Assembly: GCA_029858755.1 (NCBI GenBank)
Contig: JAOUEK010000064.1
Location: 1-8,299 of the forward strand
Source: Thermoleophilia bacterium
Lineage (GTDB): Bacteria; Actinomycetota; Thermoleophilia; Gaiellales; Gaiellaceae
Reading direction: 5' to 3'
Length of the DNA stretch: 8,299 bases
Part shown: positions 1 through 6,111 of the stretch, piece after piece
Layout of the letters: each line of letters starts with the position of its first letter
How positions within the stretch are numbered: position 1 is the first letter of the stretch
Notes under the pieces: generated by a model
The model's database searches: none
Seen by the model: the letters and a program-made list of their open reading frames with translations, nothing else
What the model was told of the DNA's origin: nothing
Program-made: the position numbers and the translations under genes

Positions 1-315
1 CGGGCCGATGAAGACGAGCTCGTTGTCCGCGCAGGCCCGGGCGAACTCGGGTCGCTCCGCGAGGAACCCGTACCCGGGATGCACCGCCTGGCAGCCCGTC
101 GTCTCCGCGGCCGCGATCACGTTGGGGATCCGAAGGTAGCTCTCCACCGCTGCGGGCGGGCCGATGCACACGGCCTGATCCGCCATCCGCACGTGCAGGG
201 CGTCCCGATCGGCTGTCGAGTACACCGCGACCGCCTCGACGCCGAGCTCGTGCAGGCCGCGGATCACACGAACCGCGATCTCCCCTCGATTGGCGACGAG
301 GACGCGCTCGAACAC
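1..315 (-). CDS. accC: Biotin carboxylase, N-terminal part (cut by left edge)
   Basis: This is the first 105 codons of the ATP-dependent biotin carboxylase, which carboxylates the biotin on the carrier protein using bicarbonate. The reading frame opens with GTG and gives the typical N-terminal Rossmann-like domain: [15 protein letters not shown] at residues 5-19, a [11 protein letters not shown] segment near 32-42, ADQAVCIGP at 45-53, [12 protein letters not shown] at 59-70 and the [11 protein letters not shown] motif at 77-87. The ATP-grasp domain lies beyond the window. The GTG start is fixed by a TAG stop, belonging to the upstream carrier gene, three codons earlier in the same frame; only six bases separate the two genes, so translation is probably coupled. 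No convincing Shine-Dalgarno is visible. The family identity is certain. Whether the holoenzyme is acetyl-CoA, another acyl-CoA or pyruvate carboxylase depends on genes not in the window. Confidence 0.96.
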   Translation of the reverse strand, partial: MFERVLVANRGEIAVRVIRGLHELGVEAVAVYSTADRDALHVRMADQAVCIGPPAAVESYLRIPNVIAAAETTGCQAVHPGYGFLAERPEFARACADNELVFIGP

Positions 316-321
316 GCGGGG

Positions 322-2124
322 CTACACCGCCGGCGGCGTGGAGACCGGCTCGATCTCGAAGAGGAGCGTGCCGTACTCGACCGGCTGCCCGTTCTCGGCG
401 TGGATCGAGCGAATACGCCCGTCGACCTCGGCCGTCAGCTCGTTGAAGAGCTTCATCGCCTCCAGCAAGCAGAGGGTCTGGCCGGCGGCGACCACGTCGC
501 CCAGGTCGACGAACGGGGGCGTCCCGGGATCGGCCGCCCGGTAGAAGACGCCCACCATCGGCGACTCGACGCGGACGATCCCGCCGTTCCCCGCCGCCGT
601 GCCCGCCTCCACCGGCGTCTCGCCGACGATGATCGCGGACGAGTGCGCGACCTGCGGCTCGTCGGCCCGGCGGACGGAGACGCGCATGCCCTCGTCCTCG
701 ATCTCGATCTCCCCCACCCCCGACTCCTGCACGATCTTCACGAGCTCACGGATCCGCTCGGCCCGCTGGGCGTCGACGTCGCCGACGAGCAGGGACGCCT
801 CGCGCGAGTGCCGCTGGCGGATCGTCTGCAGCAGCTGACCGGCGTCCTCCCCGAACATCGCGATCAGCACGAGGTCCTCCTCCGCAGACGCCAGCCCCTC
901 GGCCGTCTCGCGCACGTCCTCCGCGCTCGGCGGGTCGTCCTCGAGCGCCGGCCGGTCGGCGCCGAGCAGCTCGACGGCCCGACGCACCGTGGGGTCGATC
1001 GGGGCAGGCGTCTCCCCGTACCCTCCGAGCACGAGCTGCCGGAACTCGTCGAGCACGGTGCCGTAGCGGCGCGCGGAGAGGATGTTGAGCAGCGCCTGGG
1101 AGCCGAGGATCTGGCCGATCGGAGCGGCGAGCGGCGGCCAGCCCGCCTCCGCCCGGATCCGCTGCGTCTCCGCCAACGTGTCGAGCAGCCGGTCGCCGGC
1201 CGCGTGCGCGCGCAGGTGGACGTCCAGGGCGGCGACCAGGCCCGCGGGCAGGTCGTACTCCGCGGCGCGCACGGCGATCCGCGGCGCTACCGGGGCGACC
1301 GGCTCGTCCCCGATGTACTCGTCCACGAGATCGGAGGCGGCCCAGAGCGCGTCGACGTCGACACCGGTCTCGCGCCCGAGCCCGTGCAGCGCCTCGACGA
1401 GCGACTGGCCGGCGACGCGGTGCAGCGTCAGCGCGAGCGGGTAGACGGCCGTCGCCACGAAGTCCGCGCCGACGCGCGTGGCGACGACGGCGTTGAGCAG
1501 CCCCGTGCCCGCGGCGCCTTGCACGTGGAGGCCCACGGGCAGCCCCGTGGCCTCGCGGATGCGGGTGATCAGCTCCTCCGTGAGGTGCGGCAGGAGCGCG
1601 TCGGTCGGGTCGTTGAGGATCACGCGCGCCGCGCCGAGCTCGGGGACGCGCCGGGCCTGCTCGACGAGCGCGTCGACCTCGCCCGTGCGGCCCGGGCTGT
1701 ACACGAGCCCCACGTGGAGCCTCTTGCCCGCGCCGACGATCGCCTCGCCGGCCTCGCGGAGGTTGGACACGTCGTTCAGCGGGTCGTGCAGGCGGAAGAC
1801 GTCGATCCCGTTCTCGGCCGCGCACGCGACGAACCGCTGGACGACGTCGGTGGACACCGGCCGCGAGCCCACGAGGAACCGCCCGCGCAAGGCCATGCCG
1901 AGCGGCGTGGTGGTGCGCCCGTCGAGTGCCCGGATCCGCTCCCAGGGGCTCTCCACGCCGCGTCGCACCGCGGACTCGAAGGCACCACCGCCCGAGACCT
2001 CCAGGCAGGCCAGCCCCGCGGTGTCGAGGATCTCGGCGATGCGGAGCACCTCGCCCGTGGGGATGGCGCCCGCGAGCGGCTCCTGGCTGAGGAGGCGGAT
2101 GGTGGCGTCGAGGAGCTGCGGCAT
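322..2124 (-). CDS. Fusion of a degenerate PycB/OadA-type carboxyltransferase domain with an AccB-type biotin carboxyl carrier protein
   Basis: The 600-residue product has two parts. Residues 1-250 resemble the TIM-barrel carboxyltransferase of pyruvate carboxylase and oxaloacetate decarboxylase alpha chains (PWERIRAL at 60-67, ALRG at 78-81, GIDVFRLHDPLND at 106-118). Residues 280-440 match the conserved PYC_OADA region (PIGQILGSQALLNIL near 335-349). After a short linker, residues 452-600 form a complete AccB: N-terminal helix ERIRELVKIVQESGVGEIEI, a SPMVGVFYR segment with the 'thumb' at 521-540, and the biotinylation motif EAMK with Lys558. In the barrel, Arg10, Gln14 and Arg111 of the keto-acid site are kept. 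The metal-ligand Asp is Leu11, the carboxylated Lys is Asn171, the His pair is His200/Gln202, and the catalytic Thr aligns with Leu234. The carrier should be functional as the AccC substrate; the barrel is probably not a normal carboxyltransferase. ATG start, with AAGG about 10 bases upstream. Confidence 0.9.
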   Translation of the reverse strand: MPQLLDATIRLLSQEPLAGAIPTGEVLRIAEILDTAGLACLEVSGGGAFESAVRRGVESPWERIRALDGRTTTPLGMALRGRFLVGSRPVSTDVVQRFVACAAENGIDVFRLHDPLNDVSNLREAGEAIVGAGKRLHVGLVYSPGRTGEVDALVEQARRVPELGAARVILNDPTDALLPHLTEELITRIREATGLPVGLHVQGAAGTGLLNAVVATRVGADFVATAVYPLALTLHRVAGQSLVEALHGLGRETGVDVDALWAASDLVDEYIGDEPVAPVAPRIAVRAAEYDLPAGLVAALDVHLRAHAAGDRLLDTLAETQRIRAEAGWPPLAAPIGQILGSQALLNILSARRYGTVLDEFRQLVLGGYGETPAPIDPTVRRAVELLGADRPALEDDPPSAEDVRETAEGLASAEEDLVLIAMFGEDAGQLLQTIRQRHSREASLLVGDVDAQRAERIRELVKIVQESGVGEIEIEDEGMRVSVRRADEPQVAHSSAIIVGETPVEAGTAAGNGGIVRVESPMVGVFYRAADPGTPPFVDLGDVVAAGQTLCLLEAMKLFNELTAEVDGRIRSIHAENGQPVEYGTLLFEIEPVSTPPAV

Positions 2125-2189
2125 CGGCTCGGGACCTTAGCGCGTGTCCCCTGGGGGTGGGGCCGGCCGTGCCAAGCGCGTCGGGGCGG
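2125..2189 (-). other. Intergenic spacer between efp and the carboxyltransferase-carrier gene
   Basis: This 65-base spacer is the longest gene-free interval in the window. It holds a possible ribosome binding site (AAGG, plus-strand complement at 2135-2138) ten bases before the downstream ATG. A short inverted repeat, GGGAC/GTCCC at 2131-2135 and 2146-2150, could form a 5-bp stem with a 10-base loop overlapping the edge of that site. No T-run follows and no -35/-10 pair is recognisable, so neither a terminator nor a promoter is claimed. The gap could be where an internal promoter for the carboxylase genes sits. Confidence 0.35.
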
Positions 2190-2756
2190 TCAGGCGCGCG
2201 AGATGTAGCGCGCTTCCCGAGGGTCGACCTTCACGCGGTCGCCCACGTTGACGAAGAGCGGCACCTGCACCACCGCGCCTGTCTCGAGCGTCGCCGGCTT
2301 GGTCACGTTCGACACCGTGTCGCCCTTCACCCCGGGCTCGGTCTCGGTGACCGCGAGCTCGACCGAGGACGGGAGCTGGAGCCCCGCGGGGGCGCCGTTG
2401 ACGGCGAGGATCTGCACCGAGGAGGAGGGCTGCATGAATGCCAGCTCCGCCTCGACATCGGCGCGCGGGAGCGCGAACTGCTCGTACGTCTCCTCGTCCA
2501 TGAAGTGCGCCTCGCTGCCGTCGTCGTAGAGGAACTGCACCTGCTTCACCTCGGTGTGCACCCGCGCGAACTTCTCTCCGGCGCGGAACGTCTCGTCGAC
2601 GACGGCTCCGCTGTCGAGGTTCTTCAGCTTCGTGCGCACGAACGCCCCACCCTTGCCGGGCTTCACGTGCTGGAACTCGACGATGCGCCACACCGAGCCC
2701 TTGTGCTCGATGTGCATCCCGTTCCGGAACTGGTTGGTGCTGACGACCTCGGCCAT
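2190..2756 (-). CDS. efp: Translation elongation factor P
   Basis: EF-P binds the ribosome between the P and E sites and rescues stalling at consecutive prolines. The 188-residue product has the usual length and three-barrel layout: an N-terminal KOW-like domain (about 1-65), a central OB domain (about 66-127) and a C-terminal OB domain (128-186) ending in the family pattern GDRVKVDPREARYI. The functional loop reads HVKPGKGGAF, which places Lys35 at the position of the modified lysine (Lys34 in E. coli). The residue after KG is Gly, not the Pro of the PGKGP loop described for many actinobacterial EF-Ps that work unmodified. The ATG start gives the standard MAEVVSTNQFRNG beginning. It lies 18 bases downstream of the peptidase stop, the same pepP-efp pairing known from Bacillus. 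No modification enzyme gene is in the window. Confidence 0.97.
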   Translation of the reverse strand: MAEVVSTNQFRNGMHIEHKGSVWRIVEFQHVKPGKGGAFVRTKLKNLDSGAVVDETFRAGEKFARVHTEVKQVQFLYDDGSEAHFMDEETYEQFALPRADVEAELAFMQPSSSVQILAVNGAPAGLQLPSSVELAVTETEPGVKGDTVSNVTKPATLETGAVVQVPLFVNVGDRVKVDPREARYISRA

Positions 2757-2774
2757 GCGGGGAACCCAGGCTAC

Positions 2775-3815
2775 CTACTCGACGGTGATCAGCTCCTTGC
2801 CGAACGTCGTCAGCCGCTCGCAGCCGTCGTCGGTGACGACCACGAGGTCCTCGATGCGGACGCCGCCGACCCCGGGCAGGTAGATCCCGGGCTCGACGGT
2901 GACGACGTTGCCCTGCTCCAGCACGTCCTCCGACTCGGGTCGGAGCACGGGCGCCTCGTGGATCTCGAGCCCGACACCGTGCCCCAGGCCGTGCCCGTAC
3001 GCCGCGCCGAGGCCGGCCGCCTCGATCGCCACCCGCGACGCGGCGTCGACGGCGCGGCCTTGCGCGCCGGGGCAGACCGCAGCGAGGCCGTCGAGCTGCG
3101 CGCGGAGACAGAGCTCGTAGGCCGCCGCCAGCTGCTCCGAGAGCTCGCCGGTGGCGAAGGTGCGCGTGCAGTCGGAGCAGTAGCCGTCGACGACGGCGCC
3201 CGCGTCGACGATCACGAGCTGGCGCGGCTCGACGATCCGGTCGCCGGGGTGGGAGTGCGGTGACGCGGCTCCCGCGCCTGCGGCGACGATCACGTCGAAC
3301 GACGTGCCGGTGGCGCCCTCCTCCCGCAGCCGGCGCTCGATCCACCAGGCGAGCTCGCGCTCCGTGCGACCGGTGAACTGCTCCCGCGCCAGCTCGGCGA
3401 ACACGCGATCCGACACGCGTGCGGCGCGCCTGATCGCGTCGAGCTCGCCGTCGTCCTTGACCGCGCGCATGGCGAGCACGACGCCCTGGGTGGGGACGGG
3501 CTCGACGCCGGCGGTGACGAGCGTGTCGAAGCCGGCCACCGTGAGCTGCTCCGCCTCCACCGCGATGCGGCGACCCGCGAGCAGGCCTGCGAGCTCGGCG
3601 AGGACGTTGCGCCGCGTCTCCACGAATGCGACCCGGTCGAGCCGGCGCGCCGTCTCCGCGTAGCGGAAGTCCGTGTAGAGGGTCGCCTCGCCGTCGGGCT
3701 CGACCAGCAGCGCGGCGTTGGAGCTCTCCAGACCGGTCAGGTAGCGGACATTGGCCGGGGTCGTCACGAGCAGCGTCTCGGCGAGCCGTGACGCCAGCCG
3801 GTCGAGGCGGCTCAT
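2775..3815 (-). CDS. pepP: Xaa-Pro aminopeptidase/dipeptidase, M24B family
   Basis: A 346-residue cytoplasmic metallopeptidase of the creatinase/prolidase fold, expected to cleave peptides with proline at the second position. Residues 1-120 form the N-terminal creatinase-like domain (NVRYLTGLESSNAALLV at 22-38; the second-domain border reads MRAVKDDGELDAIRRA at 116-131). Residues 122-346 form the pita-bread catalytic domain with all five expected dinuclear metal ligands: Asp204 (VIVDAGAV), Asp215 (GYCSDCTRTF), His279 (GHGLGHGVGLEIHE), Glu308 (TVEPGIY) and Glu322 (RIEDLV). His286 is also conserved. The start is the ATG whose TG belongs to the aroQ stop (ATGA overlap), with GGGGG about five bases upstream; the same frame stays open further upstream but that stretch is only the antisense-like shadow of aroQ. 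Family is certain; aminopeptidase versus dipeptidase specificity cannot be told from sequence alone. Confidence 0.95.
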   Translation of the reverse strand: MSRLDRLASRLAETLLVTTPANVRYLTGLESSNAALLVEPDGEATLYTDFRYAETARRLDRVAFVETRRNVLAELAGLLAGRRIAVEAEQLTVAGFDTLVTAGVEPVPTQGVVLAMRAVKDDGELDAIRRAARVSDRVFAELAREQFTGRTERELAWWIERRLREEGATGTSFDVIVAAGAGAASPHSHPGDRIVEPRQLVIVDAGAVVDGYCSDCTRTFATGELSEQLAAAYELCLRAQLDGLAAVCPGAQGRAVDAASRVAIEAAGLGAAYGHGLGHGVGLEIHEAPVLRPESEDVLEQGNVVTVEPGIYLPGVGGVRIEDLVVVTDDGCERLTTFGKELITVE

Positions 3816-4240
3816 GCGAGCCCCCGGAGCGCCTCCAGGGCCTCGCGGTAGCCCGCGACGCCGCGTCCGACGATCCGCGTGTGCGTGAGCCCCTCGAGCA
3901 CCGAGCTGCGGCGCCACTCCTCGCGCTCGTCGACGTTCGAGATGTGCACTTCGACCACCGGGCCCACGAACGGCTCGACGGCGTCGTGGATCGCCCACGA
4001 GTAGTGCGACCAGGCGCCCGGGTTGAGCACGAGCGCGTCGGCGCCGTCGAGCGCCTCGTGGATCCAGCCGACGAACTCGCCCTCGTGGTTCGTCTGCCGG
4101 CAGCGCACCTGGAGGCCGAGCTCCCGCGCCCACGCGTAGATCTGGGTCTCGAGATCCTGCAGCGAGCTGTCGCCGTAGAGCTCCGGGTCTCGCCGCCCGA
4201 GGATGTCGAGGTTCACGCCGTTCAGGACGTCGATGCGCAC
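3812..4240 (-). CDS. aroQ: 3-dehydroquinate dehydratase, type II
   Basis: Catalyses step 3 of the shikimate pathway, trans-dehydration of 3-dehydroquinate to 3-dehydroshikimate. At 142 residues it has the usual length for the dodecameric type II enzyme. The N-terminal motif LNGVNLDILGRRDPELYG (6-23) carries the flexible-loop Arg17 and catalytic Tyr22. TNHEGE at 50-55, NPGAWSHYSWAI at 73-84 (substrate-binding Asn73) and EVHISN at 97-102 with catalytic His99 are all present. The start is GTG, nine bases after the stop of the GFA-family gene, with a weak AGAG Shine-Dalgarno about seven bases before it; no upstream ATG is available in frame. The stop overlaps the pepP ATG. One small deviation is Val9 where many members have Pro (LNGPN). 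Confidence 0.97.
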   Translation of the reverse strand: MRIDVLNGVNLDILGRRDPELYGDSSLQDLETQIYAWARELGLQVRCRQTNHEGEFVGWIHEALDGADALVLNPGAWSHYSWAIHDAVEPFVGPVVEVHISNVDEREEWRRSSVLEGLTHTRIVGRGVAGYREALEALRGLA

Positions 4241-4249
4241 GCTGCGACT

Positions 4250-4669
4250 CTACTCGGAGGAGACCGGTGGAGAGTCGGAGCCACGTGGATGTCGCGGCCC
4301 ACCGGTGGGTGGGGGCTCCCAGGCGGCCGCGCCGGCGACGTGGATGTGACGCGCAAGCCGCAGGTGGTCGCCGCCGTCGAGGGCGCCGGCCGAGACGGAG
4401 ACGCCGTCCTCACCGGGGACGGCCCAGAACAGTGACGTGCCGCACGCACGGCAGAAGCTCCGCTCCCGGCCGTTCGCGTCGACGTAGAGCGTGAGCGTCT
4501 CGGCCGCGACCAGCCTCAGCCCGGCCCGCGCCACTCGCGTGTACGCGCCTGCGTACGTCCCCCAGCGCCGGCAGAGCGAGCAGTGGCAGACGACCACGCC
4601 GCGGAGGTCGCCCTCGAGCGTGAAGCGGACGCCGCCACAGAGGCAGCCGCCGGCGACCGCGGCCGTCAC
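4250..4669 (-). CDS. GFA-family (glutathione-dependent formaldehyde-activating enzyme-like) zinc protein
   Basis: A 139-residue member of the GFA/CENP-V fold. Seven cysteines typical of the two zinc sites are in place: Cys9 and Cys11 (GGCLCGGVRF), Cys28, Cys30 and Cys33 (VCHCSLCRR), Cys73 and Cys76 (FCRACGTSLFW). The closing HIHVAGAAAW at 108-117 matches the family's HI.V....W ending, followed by a proline- and serine-rich tail of about 20 residues. GTG at 4669 is the only sensible start: it overlaps the aroKB stop as GTGA and places GGCLCGG eight residues in, as usual. The named founding member promotes formaldehyde-glutathione adduct formation, but most family members have unknown substrates, and many actinobacteria lack glutathione. 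I therefore assign the fold, not the reaction. Its position between aroB and aroQ implies co-expression with the shikimate enzymes. Confidence 0.88.
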   Translation of the reverse strand: MTAAVAGGCLCGGVRFTLEGDLRGVVVCHCSLCRRWGTYAGAYTRVARAGLRLVAAETLTLYVDANGRERSFCRACGTSLFWAVPGEDGVSVSAGALDGGDHLRLARHIHVAGAAAWEPPPTGGPRHPRGSDSPPVSSE

Positions 4670-6111
4670 GACGCGATCAGCTCGTCGAGCGCCGCACGGA
4701 CGTCGGCCTCCGGGAGCTCGACGCCCCAGCGTGGCCTTCCAGGAGCGTCGAGGAGCACCAGGCGCGGCCGCCCATCGGCGGCCTTCTTGTCGCGCGCGAG
4801 CGCCCTCCAGGCCGCCTCCCGGTCGACGTGGGCGAGCGCCGGCCTGAGGAGGCGCTCCACCGTCCTGCACTCCTCGTGCAGGCCGCTCAGCCTGAGAGCG
4901 GCGAGCAGGCCCAGCGCGACGGCATGCCCGTGCGGGAGCGCGTAGTCGGCGGCTGCCTCGAGCGCGTGCGCGAACGTGTGGCCGAGGTTGAGCTGGGCGC
5001 GGGCGCCCCGGTCGTGAGGGTCGGCGAGGCAGACCGCGCCCTTGAACACGGCGCAGGCGCGCACCTGCGCCGGCTCCGGCAGCTCCCAGAGCGGCTGCCC
5101 CGCGAGCAGGCCCGTCTTCACGACCTCGGCCAGGCCGTTGCGCCGCTCGCCGTCCGGCAGCGTCTCGAGCAGAGCCGGGTCGACGACGACCCGGTGCGGC
5201 CAGTGGAACGCGCCGACGAGGTTCTTGGCGCCGGGCAGGTCCACCGCCGTCTTGCCGCCGATCGCCGCGTCGACCTGGCCCACGAGCGTCGTCGGCACGG
5301 GCACCCACGGGACGCCGCGCATGTAGGTGGCCGCGGCGAAGCCGGTCACGTCGGTCGTGGTGCCGCCGCCGACGGCGACGACGACGCCGTCCCGGCCGAT
5401 CCGCAGCGAGCGCCAGAGGCGCTCCAGCACGGCGGCGGTCTTCGCCTCCTCGCCCCCCGGAACCTCGTGCACGGCGACGTCACGGGAGCCGAGCGCCAGC
5501 TGCACGCTGACGCCGTGGATGCCGGCGACGTGGCGGTCGATCACGATCTCCACCGCCCCCTCCCCCGGGACGAGGTCGGCGAGCTCCTCCGTCGAGCCGA
5601 CCCCGACGTGGATCCCTGCCGCGTGGAGCAATGCTTCGTCGACGTCGCGCGCCCGCGCGTCTGCGACCGCCTCGTACACGGGACGCCGGGCCGCGTGGAG
5701 GGCGCGGAAGGCTGCCTCGTCCCGCGCCAGCGGGCGCCCCGACTCGCGCGCCCGCGCCCAGGCGACGTCCGGGTCGACCTCCAGCAGGATCGTGAACGCG
5801 TGCCGCGCGAGGAGCTCGCGGGTGGAGGCGGGCAGCACCGCGCCGCCACCGAGCGCGACGACCACGGGCTCTGCCGCGTCCAGCACGTCTCGCGCCGTGC
5901 TCTCCTCGAGCGCCCGGAAGCCGCTCTCGCCGAGCTCGGCGAACAGGTCGACGACCTCACGGCCGCTTCGCCGCACGATCTCGGCGTCGAGATCGACGAA
6001 CGCACGGCCGAGCCGCCGTGCGAGCTCCGTGCCGACCGTCGACTTCCCGGCCCCCATGAACCCGGCGACCGCGAGGTGACGGCCGAGGGCGTTCAGCCGC
6101 GGGGTTGCCAC
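4666..6111 (-). CDS. aroKB: Bifunctional shikimate kinase / 3-dehydroquinate synthase
   Basis: One 481-residue chain carries two shikimate-pathway enzymes. Residues 11-165 are shikimate kinase (step 5): P-loop GFMGAGKST at 17-25, Asp40 and Asp42 (FVDLDAEI), Arg66 (GFRALEE), LGGGAV at 87-92, lid Arg126 (GRPLA) and Arg143 (ARRPVY). Residues 167-481 are 3-dehydroquinate synthase (step 2): NAD-binding VGGGTTTDVTGFAAATYMRG at 247-266, PTTL at 273-276, GGKTAVDLPGAKNLVGAF at 285-302, and the metal ligands Glu329 (LAEVVKTG), His378 (NLGHTFAHALE) and His394 (LPHGHAVA), then DKK at 441-443. There is almost no linker, and the synthase part is about 315 residues against the usual 350 or so. GTG at 6111 overlaps the aroC stop by 19 bases. 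The frame stays open upstream through aroC but that is shadow. A CTG at 6096 overlapping the stop (CTGA) is an alternative start. Confidence 0.95.
   Translation of the reverse strand: MATPRLNALGRHLAVAGFMGAGKSTVGTELARRLGRAFVDLDAEIVRRSGREVVDLFAELGESGFRALEESTARDVLDAAEPVVVALGGGAVLPASTRELLARHAFTILLEVDPDVAWARARESGRPLARDEAAFRALHAARRPVYEAVADARARDVDEALLHAAGIHVGVGSTEELADLVPGEGAVEIVIDRHVAGIHGVSVQLALGSRDVAVHEVPGGEEAKTAAVLERLWRSLRIGRDGVVVAVGGGTTTDVTGFAAATYMRGVPWVPVPTTLVGQVDAAIGGKTAVDLPGAKNLVGAFHWPHRVVVDPALLETLPDGERRNGLAEVVKTGLLAGQPLWELPEPAQVRACAVFKGAVCLADPHDRGARAQLNLGHTFAHALEAAADYALPHGHAVALGLLAALRLSGLHEECRTVERLLRPALAHVDREAAWRALARDKKAADGRPRLVLLDAPGRPRWGVELPEADVRAALDELIAS

Noticed and set aside
322..2124. 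Simple annotation as pyruvate carboxylase subunit B or oxaloacetate decarboxylase alpha chain
   Set aside because: The fold matches, but the metal ligands and catalytic Thr are replaced and the carrier part is AccB-like with its own N-terminal helix, so a normal pyruvate carboxyltransferase assignment is not supported.
2161..2168. GGCCGGCC palindrome between efp and the carrier fusion
   Set aside because: An 8-base GC palindrome is expected by chance at this base composition and has no accompanying promoter or terminator signal.
79..2208. Very long plus-strand open frame of 709 codons
   Set aside because: It is antisense to the carboxyltransferase-carrier gene and the end of efp. The translation is rich in Arg, Asp, Leu and His with no domain pattern, as expected for the reverse frame of a GC-rich gene; the minus-strand product has clear family motifs.
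3816..4133. N-terminal extension of the pepP frame
   Set aside because: Arg/Gly-rich shadow of aroQ; the ATG at 3815 gives the standard family N-terminus and an ATGA overlap.
4298..4309. 12-base perfect palindrome CCCACCGGTGGG, with a nearby CCACGTGG at 4281-4288
   Set aside because: Both lie inside the 3'-coding part of the GFA gene where Pro, Gly and Thr codons readily produce such words; no spacing or repeat pattern suggests an operator.
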